DNA of 64,000 bases from Planctomycetaceae bacterium (GTDB lineage: Bacteria > Planctomycetota > Planctomycetia > Planctomycetales > Planctomycetaceae). Both the position numbers and the translations under genes were made by a program. Shown piece after piece: positions 35,051 to 44,362 of the stretch (positions are counted from its first letter, which is position 1; the number at the start of each line of letters is the position of its first letter). The stretch is from the NCBI GenBank assembly GCA_015485495.1, contig WFTL01000130.1, forward strand, positions 1 to 64,000, read 5' to 3'. A model generated the notes under the pieces. That model was not told where the DNA came from. It was given only the letters and a program-made list of their open reading frames with translations, and ran no database searches.

Positions 35051-38000
35051 TCATCCGGATCGATGCTGCAGAACCGACAGACGAGCCGACTGCACACAGG
35101 CCAGGGGCAGCCGGCGGCTGTCCGGATCGGACGGATCGACGTGCCAGAGCTGCACCCAGTCGTCCCAGCGGGTCCGGGATCGGGCGAACACGGCACTTTC
35201 CGCCGACACGACACCGATGCCGAAGGTGATGGCCAGAGGCGTCGGTGCAGGACGGAGCTGATGCGGCCGCGACAGATCCACCGTGATTTCCCGGTCGTAC
35301 TGACCTTCCGGCCAGATCGTCAGCCCGTCGCGTCCCACATCGAACGGATGCGACCCGACCAGACTGCGGCGAAGCTGTTCCTGAACGAGTTCGACGCCGG
35401 CCTTGCGGTAGAATCCCTGAAGAGCCGTATCGAAACTGTGCAGACGCCCGCTGCCGGCTTCAGGCAAAAATCCCTGATCTTCCACGGCGGCGACGATCCA
35501 GTGGCTCTGTTCCTGCAGCAGAATGCGGATCGGTGCATCGGGTGCGTCTTCGGCAGTCAGTTCCAGTCGAATGGTGTTGCAGGCCACCTGGATGCGGCTG
35601 CAGTGCAGCCCGCTGTCCGCCCATGCCGGGCAGCGCCGCAGAAGCTGGACCAGTTCCCGTTCGACGAATCGGTGCAGATCCCGTTCCGCATGATGCAGCA
35701 CACCATGCCAGGCCCGCCTCTGGCTGAAACGCCGAAACGATGCCGTCTGCCGTTCCAGACGGCGCAGGCGGGCATACGCCTTCGGCAGCGTTCCGGAATG
35801 GAATCCGGGACGCAGCAGCCGCGGGACGGTCTCTCCGTGACTGCCCACAATGACCGGCTGCAGCACCGGCACCCGATTGCTGGCATACAGACGCCAGTTT
35901 TCCTTCAGTTCCCACACGAGAAACCCGAACACGCCGGGAAACAGAAACCAGGTCGTGGCCACGATGGAATCGGCCAGCACCTGCCCGATGAACGGTTCCA
36001 GCAGCCCGCGGCCGCTGCGGACAACCAGCGGTGTCAGCGGCAGAATGATCTTGTGGGCCACGGTGACCACGGGAAAGTGTTTGATGGGATTGATCTGCGG
36101 TTCGATCAGCAGGTTCACATAGATGCGAATCAGAAACACGACAAAGGACCACACCACGCCGACCACGGCCTTGACGATGATCGACAGCCAGGATTCTTCA
36201 CTGTGAAACCGCAGCCATTCGTCGACGGCGTAAATGAACCGTTCGATCAGCGACAGGGTCCATCGGAAGAAATCGGCGATCCAGTCGATGGCCGCCATCA
36301 CCACCCGAGCCTGCAGGCGGTGCAGCGCATGGCCGATCCATTCGGCCGCCAGCTCTTCCGTATCCCGGCCCAGGCGCGAATTGAGCACACCGCTCAAAAG
36401 AACACTGATCACCACTGCCCACGGAACGGACAGAGGCTGCAGGCCCCACAGATTCGGAATGGCGATTCCGCCCGCCCAGGTGAGCAGCACCGGAGTGACG
36501 ATCCAGTGACGCAGCAGGGAAACGACCCGGCTGTTCAGCACCCAGCGCACCGGCGGAAACCGCAGAACGCTGCGGGGCAGACGCCACAGCAGAAAGGAAA
36601 TCACCTGCCAGAGCACCTGGAGCGACGCGGTCACCGCGGCCCGCACGGTCGGCAGGTGGACCAGCGCCATCACCAGCAGGCCGATCAGCAGAATAAGAGA
36701 ATAGCGTTCTGCCGGAGCGAGCAGGTGGTCGCGCCCGACGACATCCGAAACCGGTTCCCCCACGATTTCCTTCAGGCTGCGCGGTTCTGCAGAAGCTGAA
36801 GAGGCGGCGGTGGCCGGAGGCCCGCCGACGGCTGTGAACACGGGGGCTGAAAACGGACTGTCGATTCCGACGGCGTCGGGCGAATCGGAGAATGCCTGTC
36901 CCGGACCGGCCGGTGCAGGATCAAAAGACTCGGAACCCGGGACGGAACCGGCTGGCTGTGTTTCCGGCTGTTCCGGGGCGTTCGCTGCGTGGCCGCCGGA
37001 TCGGTGGGGCACGAACAGTTCGATCAGATGAGAAATGCCTTCGACAATGATCAGCGCTCCCCCAAAGGGGATCGCGAGAAACAGCGTGGCGAAGCGGCCG
37101 CTGCGGGTGCCGAACGCCAGGGAACTGACACGCTGCAGTCCCCGCAGGTAAAATTCCCCGCGGCGATACACACCGTCCATGGCGATATCGAGACGGTCGT
37201 CGGTCCGCAGCAGATGGTCCCCCCGAAACAGCTCCGCCGGATCCGTCAGATCACTCAGCTTCAGGTCGTTGCGACTGATGGCATCCCGCAGATACCCCAT
37301 TGTCAGATAGCCGCGCAGCGCGATGCAGTCGAGCGATTCTTCGATGAGCTTGTGGAAGGCGACGTCTTCGGGAACGTTCTTCGGACGCAGTCCGACCGTC
37401 TGAAGCGTTTCACGCAGTGCCGGACGCATGCGCTGCCGCATCTGCTGTTCCGCCAGTTCCGCGGCTTCCGTGAGCAGTTCGGCAAGCTGTTCCCGTTCGC
37501 TTCCGGAAAGGCGCACGGACACCAGCCGGGACGCACTGCTGGCCAGATGCTTGGCCATCATCACTTCCCGCAGGTTCTTCAGCGGGCGTCTCAGAGGAAG
37601 CCGTCCGCGGGACACGATCCACTTCACCAGATCCACCCGGTACGTCACCCGTTCATGGTCCAGACAGACCTTCTGCAGATCATGAAGCAGTTTCTTGTCG
37701 GCGTTCCAGAAACCGTGAGTGGAGTTGTGGAACAGTTCGGTCAGCGACGACTGCCACGCGTCAGTTTCCGCATCGTCGAACTGGAGAGCCGACTGAAGGC
37801 GGCGAAGCAGTCCGCGGATGGCCTGTTCCGCCGTGTGCAGAGCCTGTTCCCGCTGAGCGGGCGTGGGAGCCGCTTCGGCCGCCTGGATAGCGGCCAGACC
37901 GGCGGCCACGGAATTGCCTCGCTCGAATGCCCGGTCGTGACGACGCAAGAACCGTTCGTACCGCCGTTCCGACGGCTTCACCGTGCCGCTGGTCTGCCAT

Positions 38001-38740
38001 CTCCGCCGCACATCGCTCAGCCGGCCTTCGTCGAGAACCTGCTGCGGTGTGATGTCCGGTTCCGGAGCGCCCGAAAGACGCGTGGCCTTGTACAGCAGAT
38101 CCGGATCCACATCGATCTGCGGTATGACGCCGGACGGATCACGATCTGCCAGCGACGGAAACCATGTGGAAATCAGGTCCGGAGCAAAACGGATGAATTC
38201 CCACCACACGGCTGCGAATTCCAAAAACGCCTCCATACGCGATTCCGGATCCACCAGCCGGCCTTCCGCAGCCAGAACAGCATGGGCTTCGTCGAACGGC
38301 ACCTGGCCGACGTGATCGATGTGAGCCTGAATGCGGGCACGCGTCAGACGCCCTTCGTCCACCAGGGCCTGCAGAGCCCGGTCGATCGCTCCGTGAAACA
38401 GACGCCGCCAGACCAGTCCAAGCTGGTCCTGAACAGACAGTTCTTCTGTGTCGTCTTCTTCGGGGAAGGCGATCAGCACGATCGGATCCGGCAGGGAATC
38501 GAACGATTCCAGTCCGAGTTCGTCCGGATGCGTCAGCCGCCGCACTTCGGCCGATCGAATCACACAGACGTCCGTGTGCGGAACCCGTGCGGACAGACGA
38601 GCGAAGTTGTGCAGTTCCCGAACGACCCGCCGGGTCACACGCGGTTCGACCAGAAACGTTCCGGCGTCAGCCCGCCGCACCGCCCGCCGCAGCTCAGATT
38701 CCGTATCCGTGTCGCGATGATGTTCTTCAGATCTTCCCAC
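35051..38740 (-). CDS. Large multi-domain membrane protein, 1229 aa, function unknown
   Basis: GTG start with AAGGA about 9 nt upstream. The N-terminal ~560 residues are soluble and rich in Arg and Glu. A first membrane helix pair lies near 565-595 (FATLFLAIPFGGALIIVEGI). A Pro/Ala/Ser linker follows (about 600-680). Further helices lie near 690-760, 780-830, 875-900 and 950-975, and the C-terminal ~230 residues are soluble. I recognise no enzymatic motif. It is the first of three minus-strand genes ending with the ExbB- and ExbD-like pair. Given that order and the short gaps, it is the candidate load or scaffold of a proton-motive-force-driven envelope complex. That is inference from context only. 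Confidence 0.7.
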   Translation of the reverse strand: MGRSEEHHRDTDTESELRRAVRRADAGTFLVEPRVTRRVVRELHNFARLSARVPHTDVCVIRSAEVRRLTHPDELGLESFDSLPDPIVLIAFPEEDDTEELSVQDQLGLVWRRLFHGAIDRALQALVDEGRLTRARIQAHIDHVGQVPFDEAHAVLAAEGRLVDPESRMEAFLEFAAVWWEFIRFAPDLISTWFPSLADRDPSGVIPQIDVDPDLLYKATRLSGAPEPDITPQQVLDEGRLSDVRRRWQTSGTVKPSERRYERFLRRHDRAFERGNSVAAGLAAIQAAEAAPTPAQREQALHTAEQAIRGLLRRLQSALQFDDAETDAWQSSLTELFHNSTHGFWNADKKLLHDLQKVCLDHERVTYRVDLVKWIVSRGRLPLRRPLKNLREVMMAKHLASSASRLVSVRLSGSEREQLAELLTEAAELAEQQMRQRMRPALRETLQTVGLRPKNVPEDVAFHKLIEESLDCIALRGYLTMGYLRDAISRNDLKLSDLTDPAELFRGDHLLRTDDRLDIAMDGVYRRGEFYLRGLQRVSSLAFGTRSGRFATLFLAIPFGGALIIVEGISHLIELFVPHRSGGHAANAPEQPETQPAGSVPGSESFDPAPAGPGQAFSDSPDAVGIDSPFSAPVFTAVGGPPATAASSASAEPRSLKEIVGEPVSDVVGRDHLLAPAERYSLILLIGLLVMALVHLPTVRAAVTASLQVLWQVISFLLWRLPRSVLRFPPVRWVLNSRVVSLLRHWIVTPVLLTWAGGIAIPNLWGLQPLSVPWAVVISVLLSGVLNSRLGRDTEELAAEWIGHALHRLQARVVMAAIDWIADFFRWTLSLIERFIYAVDEWLRFHSEESWLSIIVKAVVGVVWSFVVFLIRIYVNLLIEPQINPIKHFPVVTVAHKIILPLTPLVVRSGRGLLEPFIGQVLADSIVATTWFLFPGVFGFLVWELKENWRLYASNRVPVLQPVIVGSHGETVPRLLRPGFHSGTLPKAYARLRRLERQTASFRRFSQRRAWHGVLHHAERDLHRFVERELVQLLRRCPAWADSGLHCSRIQVACNTIRLELTAEDAPDAPIRILLQEQSHWIVAAVEDQGFLPEAGSGRLHSFDTALQGFYRKAGVELVQEQLRRSLVGSHPFDVGRDGLTIWPEGQYDREITVDLSRPHQLRPAPTPLAITFGIGVVSAESAVFARSRTRWDDWVQLWHVDPSDPDSRRLPLACVQSARLSVLQHRSG

Positions 38741-39110
38741 CTGGTTCCTTCAGCCAGTGTCCGGTGAGACGATATCCGACGAATCGGATTCCCGTCCAGC
38801 GGATGCCGCGTTCCGTCCGGCAAAACCGCTGCCGCGAAGCACCCGGGCCGAGTGATCGGAGGAATCCCGTCCGGGGCAGGACGGGGCGATTTGACAACAG
38901 CATTCACCGGCCGGTAAAACGGGGAAGCTGCGTTGTCTGTTTCGATCTGAATGTCGTTGTCGGCCAGCGCAGCAGGGTTCGGGGCTGAGTGGTCCTGTGT
39001 TCTGACCGCTGCCGCCGCCGAGCCGTCTCGTCTCTGATTGCGTTCATGGGGCGTTGCGGCAGTTCGGCTTCCGAACTTCTTCGTGTGGGCCTTTTGCCTG
39101 TGAGGTTGGC
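38741..39110. other. Divergent intergenic region
   Basis: 370 bp between the minus-strand 1229-residue gene and the plus-strand acidic secreted protein. Both promoters must lie here. No clear boxes, hairpins or small genes were found. Confidence 0.5.
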
Positions 39111-40073
39111 ATGCGTTTTCTGACTGCGTTTTCTGCCGTTGCCTGGATGGTGTCCGGGTCTGCGGCCATGGCCTTCTGTTACTATCCGGTTCCCTGGTTC
39201 GGCGGATGGGGCGTGGCCTGGCAGCCGGCTCCTTACTACTACGCTGCGTCCCCGGTCTACGCATACCGTCCGGTTCCGGTTTCCTGGTACGCCGGCTACG
39301 GCGTCGCATCGTACGGAACCAGTGCCGGTCCGACGGACTGCTGTCCGTCCGAATGCGTTTCCTCATGCTCTTCTTCGTCCGGCTGCACGTCCGGCGACTG
39401 TCAGCCTGTCCGTTCAGACAAGGCACTCGATCCGGAACGCGACCCGCACTTCCGTGACGGAACGGGAGAGCGCCGCGAAGATCGCCAGGAACCGGAACAG
39501 ACCAGAGAGCCGTCCGATCGCTGGCACGATTACGAACGGGACGATGCCTTCGAACCGGAACGGGATGCCGAACCGGCCGACCCGGACGGTCTGGATATGG
39601 ACTCCGAACCGGAACGCCCCGATTTTCTGGATCGGGATCGCGGCAGCCGGTTCGGAAACGATGCTGACAATGAATCTGAACCCTTTGACGACGATTCGTT
39701 CCGCTCGGATCCCTCCGCATTCGACAGAACGGATCCCGATCTGGATGCCGACGACGACCTGTTCCGCGATGCCAACCGGCCGCCGGTCGATGAACCGCTG
39801 CCGGAAGACACGGCCGAACCGGCGTCTGGCGATGCCGATTCCGACAGCGACGTGTTTCTGCCGGCGCCGGACAGCACCCGGGGAGCCTGGCTGCGGCGCG
39901 GCCTGTTGTCCCGGGAGGAATCCCGTTCGCGTTCCGGCGACGGCATGCACCGGATTCGTCTGACCGGCTGGACACGGTCCGTCCGCACAGCACGATCCGG
40001 ACGCCTGGTCACACAGCCGCAGCGTCCCGCGTGGATCGGCATCCCTCACACAGACGGCCGGATTCGCCGCTGA
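39111..40073 (+). CDS. Acidic, low-complexity secreted protein
   Basis: 320 residues. The signal peptide MRFLTAFSAVAWMVSGSAAMAF is followed by a Tyr/Pro/Gly-rich segment (about 22-70, with YYPVPWFGGWG) and a Cys cluster (CCPSECVSSCSSSSGC, about 77-95). A long Asp/Glu/Arg/Pro-rich region of very low complexity (about 100-255) makes the protein strongly acidic. The last 50 residues are basic. No domain is recognised. The layout suggests a disordered envelope or matrix protein. Codon use matches neighbours, so it is not obviously acquired. A 12-bp stem-loop follows the stop. Confidence 0.7.
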   Translation: MRFLTAFSAVAWMVSGSAAMAFCYYPVPWFGGWGVAWQPAPYYYAASPVYAYRPVPVSWYAGYGVASYGTSAGPTDCCPSECVSSCSSSSGCTSGDCQPVRSDKALDPERDPHFRDGTGERREDRQEPEQTREPSDRWHDYERDDAFEPERDAEPADPDGLDMDSEPERPDFLDRDRGSRFGNDADNESEPFDDDSFRSDPSAFDRTDPDLDADDDLFRDANRPPVDEPLPEDTAEPASGDADSDSDVFLPAPDSTRGAWLRRGLLSREESRSRSGDGMHRIRLTGWTRSVRTARSGRLVTQPQRPAWIGIPHTDGRIRR

Positions 40074-40088
40074 ACAGTTCGCCGCAGG

Positions 40089-40156
40089 AATCCGCTGAAG
40101 ACGCCGCATGAGGCGGTCTCGGGCAGACCGTTCCCGTCGCCGTTTCAGCGGATTCG
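40089..40156 (+). terminator. Long stem-loop after the acidic secreted protein gene
   Basis: A perfect 12-bp inverted repeat GAATCCGCTGAA (40089-40100)/TTCAGCGGATTC (40145-40156) encloses 44 nt with a smaller internal CCGC/GCGG hairpin. It begins 16 bp after the stop. No T-run follows, so it may be a factor-dependent terminator or an mRNA-stabilising structure. Confidence 0.5.
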
Positions 40157-40352
40157 GTGAATGTTCGCTCCGGTTCCCGCCCCGGCGACCGACGGCACGC
40201 CGTTTCTTTCGGGTTGATCGGAATCGCACGAAGACCGGCGATCGGCTGTTCGGCCTGCCACCGGTGCGGCCGGTTCGCCGGCGTTGACCGCGGCAGGATG
40301 CCCGCGACAATGACAAAGGAAGGCGAACCGGACTGCGGCAGGAGCCAGGGAA

Positions 40353-42068
40353 ATGTCGTCATCAGAAGGCGAAACGATTCGAGCCGATTCAGACTCAGAT
40401 TCGGTCGTGCATTCCGAAGCGGACGGCTCAGGCGGGACGGCGAATCGGACGATCGGACAGTATCTGATTGAACGCCTGCAGCACTATGGGGTCCGGGACC
40501 TGTTCGGCATTCCGGGCGATTTCGTGCTCCAGTTCTACAGCATGCTCGAAGCCAGCCCGATTCGGGTGATCGGGACAACGCGGGAAGATTCGGCCGGCTA
40601 TGCGGCCGATGCGTATGCCCGGGTGCACGGCGTCGGAGCCGTCTGTGTGACGTACTGTGTGGGGGGACTGAGTCTGTGCAATTCGATCGCCGGAGCCTAT
40701 GCGGAAAAGTCTCCCGTGATCGTGATCAGCGGAGCACCGGGAATCGAAGAACGTCAGTCCGATCCGCTGCTGCACCACCGTGTGCGCGACTTTTCCACTC
40801 AACGGGAAGTCTTCGAAAAAATCACCGTGGCATCGGCCTCTCTGGACGATGGTCTCACGGCCTTCCGGGAGATCGATCGCTGCCTGGAAGCGGCTCTGCG
40901 TTTTCAGAGACCGGTTTATCTGGAACTGCCCCGGGACCGTGTTCAGACCCCGTCGCTGGTGCCGCACGTTCCGGTCACGGACAGTCCCGTGAGCGATCCG
41001 GCGGCGCTGAAAGCATCGCTGGACGAAGCGGCCCGAATGATCCAGGCCGCTCGCCAGCCCGTCATTCTGGCCGGCGTGGAGGTGCATCGGTTCAACCTGC
41101 GCCGCGAAGTGCTGCGGTTCGCGGAAACCCATTCCATCCCTTTCTGCACCACGCTGCTGGGCAAGTCCGTCATCAGCGAAAAACACCCTCTGCACCTGGG
41201 TGTCTACGAAGGAGCCATGGGACGCGACGATGTACGCTGTTTCGTGGAAGACAGCGACTGCGTCATTGTGCTGGGAGCCTTCATGACGGACATCAATCTG
41301 GGCATCTTCACCGCCCGGCTGCGCCCGGAACGCTGCATTTACGCCACCAGCGAAAAACTGCGCATCGCTCACCACCACTACCACGACGTGCTGTTTACGG
41401 ATTTCGTCCGCGACCTGTCTTCCATGTCGCTGCAGGTGAAGGCCGTTCTGCCTGCGGTGGAACGGCCCGATCCGCCGGCCTTCCGTGCGGAACCCGGACG
41501 TCCCGTGACCATCGCCCGCCTGTTCGATCGCATCGACGGACTGCTGGATGATCACACGGTCATCGTGGCCGACACGGGGGATGCCCTGTTCGCAGCGTCG
41601 GACCTGACGATCAGCCAGCACACGGAGTTTCTGAGCACGGCCTACTACACGTCGATGGGATTCGCCATCCCCGCCGCACTCGGTGTTCAGGTCGCGGACG
41701 CATCGCTGCGGCCGGTGGTCCTGGTGGGAGACGGCGCGTTCCAGATGACGTTTCAGGAACTGTCCACCGGCCTGAATCTCGGGTTCAACCCCATCGTCAT
41801 CGTGCTCAACAACAAAGGCTACACGACGGAACGGTTCATTCAGGAAGGCCCGTTCAACGACATTCCGAACTGGCACTATCATCGTCTGCCGGAACTGTTT
41901 GGAGGCGGCAGCGGCTTCGACGTCCGCACCGAGGACGAACTGGAAGCGGCTCTGCAGGCCGCCCGGGACTGCACAGACAGCTTTTCCCTGCTGAACGTCC
42001 ACCTGGATCCTCACGATGTGAGCCCCGCTCTGAAGCGGCTGGCCGACCGTCTGGCCGCTCGCATCTGA
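40353..42068 (+). CDS. Thiamine-pyrophosphate decarboxylase (pyruvate/indolepyruvate decarboxylase family)
   Basis: 571 residues, the PDC/IpdC length. Such enzymes remove CO2 from 2-keto acids to give aldehydes. The catalytic Glu78 ([14 protein letters not shown]), the His141-His142 pair (LLHHRV) that separates PDC-type from other TPP enzymes, and the TPP motif GDG (459-461) with NN near 487-488 are present. The N-terminal ~30 residues are an acidic Ser-rich extension not typical of the family. AGGAG precedes the ATG. The enzyme could feed fermentation (acetaldehyde) or aromatic keto-acid breakdown; there is no alcohol dehydrogenase nearby to settle which. It is probably monocistronic. Confidence 0.88.
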   Translation: MSSSEGETIRADSDSDSVVHSEADGSGGTANRTIGQYLIERLQHYGVRDLFGIPGDFVLQFYSMLEASPIRVIGTTREDSAGYAADAYARVHGVGAVCVTYCVGGLSLCNSIAGAYAEKSPVIVISGAPGIEERQSDPLLHHRVRDFSTQREVFEKITVASASLDDGLTAFREIDRCLEAALRFQRPVYLELPRDRVQTPSLVPHVPVTDSPVSDPAALKASLDEAARMIQAARQPVILAGVEVHRFNLRREVLRFAETHSIPFCTTLLGKSVISEKHPLHLGVYEGAMGRDDVRCFVEDSDCVIVLGAFMTDINLGIFTARLRPERCIYATSEKLRIAHHHYHDVLFTDFVRDLSSMSLQVKAVLPAVERPDPPAFRAEPGRPVTIARLFDRIDGLLDDHTVIVADTGDALFAASDLTISQHTEFLSTAYYTSMGFAIPAALGVQVADASLRPVVLVGDGAFQMTFQELSTGLNLGFNPIVIVLNNKGYTTERFIQEGPFNDIPNWHYHRLPELFGGGSGFDVRTEDELEAALQAARDCTDSFSLLNVHLDPHDVSPALKRLADRLAARI

Positions 42069-42105
42069 ACCGCCCGGAAATGTGGTTCGAATCGTTCTCC
42101 TGTTT

Positions 42106-42135
42106 TCTCTGCAGATTCTTTCTCTGCAGATTCTT
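42106..42135. repeat. Perfect 15-bp tandem duplication
   Basis: TCTCTGCAGATTCTT occurs twice in direct succession (42106-42120, 42121-42135), 38 bp after the decarboxylase stop and about 180 bp before the TetR start. Each unit carries a CTGCAG palindrome. It may be a regulatory direct repeat or slippage. Confidence 0.8.
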
Positions 42136-42270
42136 CGGGGCGGTAGTCGGCCTGACATCGGCCGCTCTGGACAGGCGGCTGTGACCGCGTGCCTGCTGCG
42201 CTTCCGAATTTCCGGAAATTTCGCGGCAACGAAAAACGGCCTGCGTTCGCGGATCGCCCTGTTCTTAGAA

Positions 42271-42292
42271 TTAGTTGTCCGGCAACAACTAA
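42271..42292 (+). promoter_or_regulatory. Inverted repeat, probable TetR-family operator
   Basis: TTAGTTG (42271-42277) and CAACTAA (42286-42292) form a 22-bp interrupted palindrome in the only AT-rich patch upstream of the TetR gene, ending 25 bp before its GTG. TetR/AcrR-type regulators of efflux operons usually bind such a site over their own promoter, so this is the likely autoregulatory operator. Confidence 0.6.
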
Positions 42293-42317
42293 CATCCTGG
42301 GACGGGAGACGGCACCG

Positions 42318-43010
42318 GTGGCGCGGCCCCAGACAATTTCGGACGACCAGATCCTGAAAACCGCCTGTCGGTGTTTTCTGGAGCATGGTCCCGGTGTGTC
42401 GACGGAAACGATCGCCAGTGAACTCGGCGTGTCCGCTCAGGCGCTGCTCAAACGGTTCCGTACAAAGCGGGAACTGCTGCTGGCTTCCGTGCTGCCTCCG
42501 GAAACCGCGTCCTGGACGTCTCTGGTGGAATCCGGTCCGGACGACCGGCCCCTGACCGTTCAGCTTTCTGAAATCGTCGAGCGGCTGGCCGAGTATTACC
42601 TGGACATCGCCCGCCGCATGTCGGTTTTGCAGTTCGCCGGTTTCAGTCCGAAGGATCTGGAGGGCCGGTATCGGGAACTGCCGCCGCTGCGCAACATCCG
42701 GATCGTGGCCGGCTGGTTCGAACGGGCCGCCCGGCGGGGACTCATTCGCGTCACGGACTGTCAGGTTGCGGCACTGACGGTTCTGTGTGCCCTGCACGGT
42801 CCGGCGATGCTGACTCGTTTTCTGGGACGTCATCCCACGGGGCACTCATCGGCTTCTTACGTGGATGCCGTCGTCGATCTGATCATCAATGGCCTCAGGA
42901 CCGACCAGCCGCCGGAAGACGAAGCCGCTGCAGCCGGCATGCTGACGGGCGCGGCGGCTCCACCACCATGGTCCGGTGAATCAAAGGACCGGGCGGGACT
43001 CCCAAAGTGA
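42318..43010 (+). CDS. TetR/AcrR-family transcriptional regulator
   Basis: 230 residues from a GTG with GGGAG about 8 nt upstream; the frame is open upstream but begins before the operator and shows no similarity. The N-terminal HTH (about 9-50: ILKTACRCFLEHGPGVSTETIASELGVSAQALLKRF) is typical. The C-terminal ligand domain is divergent. Its stop overlaps a possible GTG of the next gene (GTGA), and the SD of the membrane-fusion gene lies inside the junction, so the three genes 42318-47580 form one operon. It is expected to repress this operon until a toxic ligand binds. The last ~30 residues are low-complexity Ala/Pro-rich. Confidence 0.85.
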   Translation: MARPQTISDDQILKTACRCFLEHGPGVSTETIASELGVSAQALLKRFRTKRELLLASVLPPETASWTSLVESGPDDRPLTVQLSEIVERLAEYYLDIARRMSVLQFAGFSPKDLEGRYRELPPLRNIRIVAGWFERAARRGLIRVTDCQVAALTVLCALHGPAMLTRFLGRHPTGHSSASYVDAVVDLIINGLRTDQPPEDEAAAAGMLTGAAAPPPWSGESKDRAGLPK

Positions 43011-43021
43011 GGAGAGAGAAC

Positions 43022-44362
43022 GTGCGTATTCTGCTGAACACGGCAGCAGGTCTTTTCATTCTGGGGGTGGGTATCGGCGGCTACCTGCTGTTCGGAAAGC
43101 CTCCGGAAGTCCCTCAGGATGAACAGCGCGTGGACCCGCGCCCGCTGGTGCGGACGGCACCGGTCGCGGCGTACACGCGTCCTGTGGTCATCGAACTGGA
43201 CGGCGATGCGAATGCCTGGCGGGTCATCACGGTGGGTGCTCAGGTGCGCGGGCAGATTCTTCGCCGCATGCCGCAGACGCGCAACGGCATGCGGGTGGAA
43301 AAGGGCGACATTCTGTTCGAGATCGATCCCACCACCTACGCTCTGGAAATCCAGCGTCTGGAAGCTCAGCTCGACCAGACCGAAGAAGAGATTCGCGGTG
43401 TTGAAGTGGACATCCGAAACACGGATGAACTGATTCAGCTGGCCGAACAGGAGTGGGAACTGCAGCACCGGCAGTATCTGAGAATCAAACGGGCACTTGA
43501 TCAGGGCTCGGCCGCTCAGTCCGAAGCCGACACGGCTGCCCGCCAGGAACTGACTGCCCGCAATGCGCTGCAGACGCTGCGGAACAACCGACGGTCTCTT
43601 GAACAGATGCTGCGTCAGAAGCGTGTCAGTCGAAAACTCGTGACAGCCCAGCTCGAACAGGCCCGCGTCAACATGCGGCGCTGCACCGTGCGGGCTCCGG
43701 TCACCGGCCGGATCGTGGACGACCTGGTCGAAGAAGGCGACTACGTCACGGACGGGCAGGCTCTGGTGCACATCAGCGATTCCAGCCGAATCGAAGTCAC
43801 CTGCAGCATGACGCCCCGGGAACTGGCATGGATTCTCCAGAAATCCGCTCAGGCCGCCCGCGAAAGCGGAACGCCTCTGGAAGAGCCGCTGGCCCGTCCG
43901 ATCCCCTGCGAAGTGGCCTATTCCTTCGAGGGGACGGAAGTCATCTGGGACGGGGAACTGTCGCGGTTCGAAGGAACCGGCATGGATCGGGACACGCGCA
44001 CATTTCCCTGCCGGGTCATCGTGTCGGAACCATCGGACTACGAACTGCGTGACAGTCAGGGAGGACGCCTTCTGGTCGCCCCGTCGCTGCTTTCCGGAAT
44101 GTACGTGACAGTGCGTGTTCCTGTGGAACCGGTGGTGCCTCTGCTGGAGCTTCCCGTGGAGGCTGTCCGTCCGGGCGGTCGGGTCTGGGTGGTGCGGGAC
44201 GGTCATCTGCAGGTGCGGCCGGTCCGTCTGGCTCATTCGACCGAGGACCATGTGCTGGTGCGGACCGATGAAACCGATCTCACCGAAAACGATCAGGTGA
44301 TCGTGTCTCCTCTGGTGGTCGCCACGGACGGAATGGAAGTGCGTGTGGAGACGGCTCCGTGA
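43022..44362 (+). CDS. RND efflux membrane-fusion protein (HlyD/AcrA family)
   Basis: 446 residues from the GTG at 43022, chosen because GAGGAGAG sits 7-12 nt upstream; an in-frame GTG at 43007 is possible. A single N-terminal membrane anchor (about 5-25) is followed by the split biotinyl-lipoyl domain (GAQVRGQILRRMP ... VRAPVTGRIVDDLVEEGDYV) around a helical hairpin (about 105-215, Gln/Glu/Arg-rich), then a beta-barrel domain. It bridges the RND pump to an outer-membrane duct across the periplasm. It overlaps the pump gene by 4 bp. No TolC-type gene is in the operon, so the duct is encoded elsewhere or shared. Confidence 0.9.
   Translation: MRILLNTAAGLFILGVGIGGYLLFGKPPEVPQDEQRVDPRPLVRTAPVAAYTRPVVIELDGDANAWRVITVGAQVRGQILRRMPQTRNGMRVEKGDILFEIDPTTYALEIQRLEAQLDQTEEEIRGVEVDIRNTDELIQLAEQEWELQHRQYLRIKRALDQGSAAQSEADTAARQELTARNALQTLRNNRRSLEQMLRQKRVSRKLVTAQLEQARVNMRRCTVRAPVTGRIVDDLVEEGDYVTDGQALVHISDSSRIEVTCSMTPRELAWILQKSAQAARESGTPLEEPLARPIPCEVAYSFEGTEVIWDGELSRFEGTGMDRDTRTFPCRVIVSEPSDYELRDSQGGRLLVAPSLLSGMYVTVRVPVEPVVPLLELPVEAVRPGGRVWVVRDGHLQVRPVRLAHSTEDHVLVRTDETDLTENDQVIVSPLVVATDGMEVRVETAP

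Noticed and set aside
34181-36799. 872-codon plus-strand open frame over the ExbB-like and 1229-residue genes
   Set aside because: Antisense shadow; composition dominated by Arg, His, Gln and Pro, no domain, and no promoter or SD.
40428-42845. 805-codon minus-strand open frame over the decarboxylase and TetR genes
   Set aside because: Antisense shadow of two well-supported genes.
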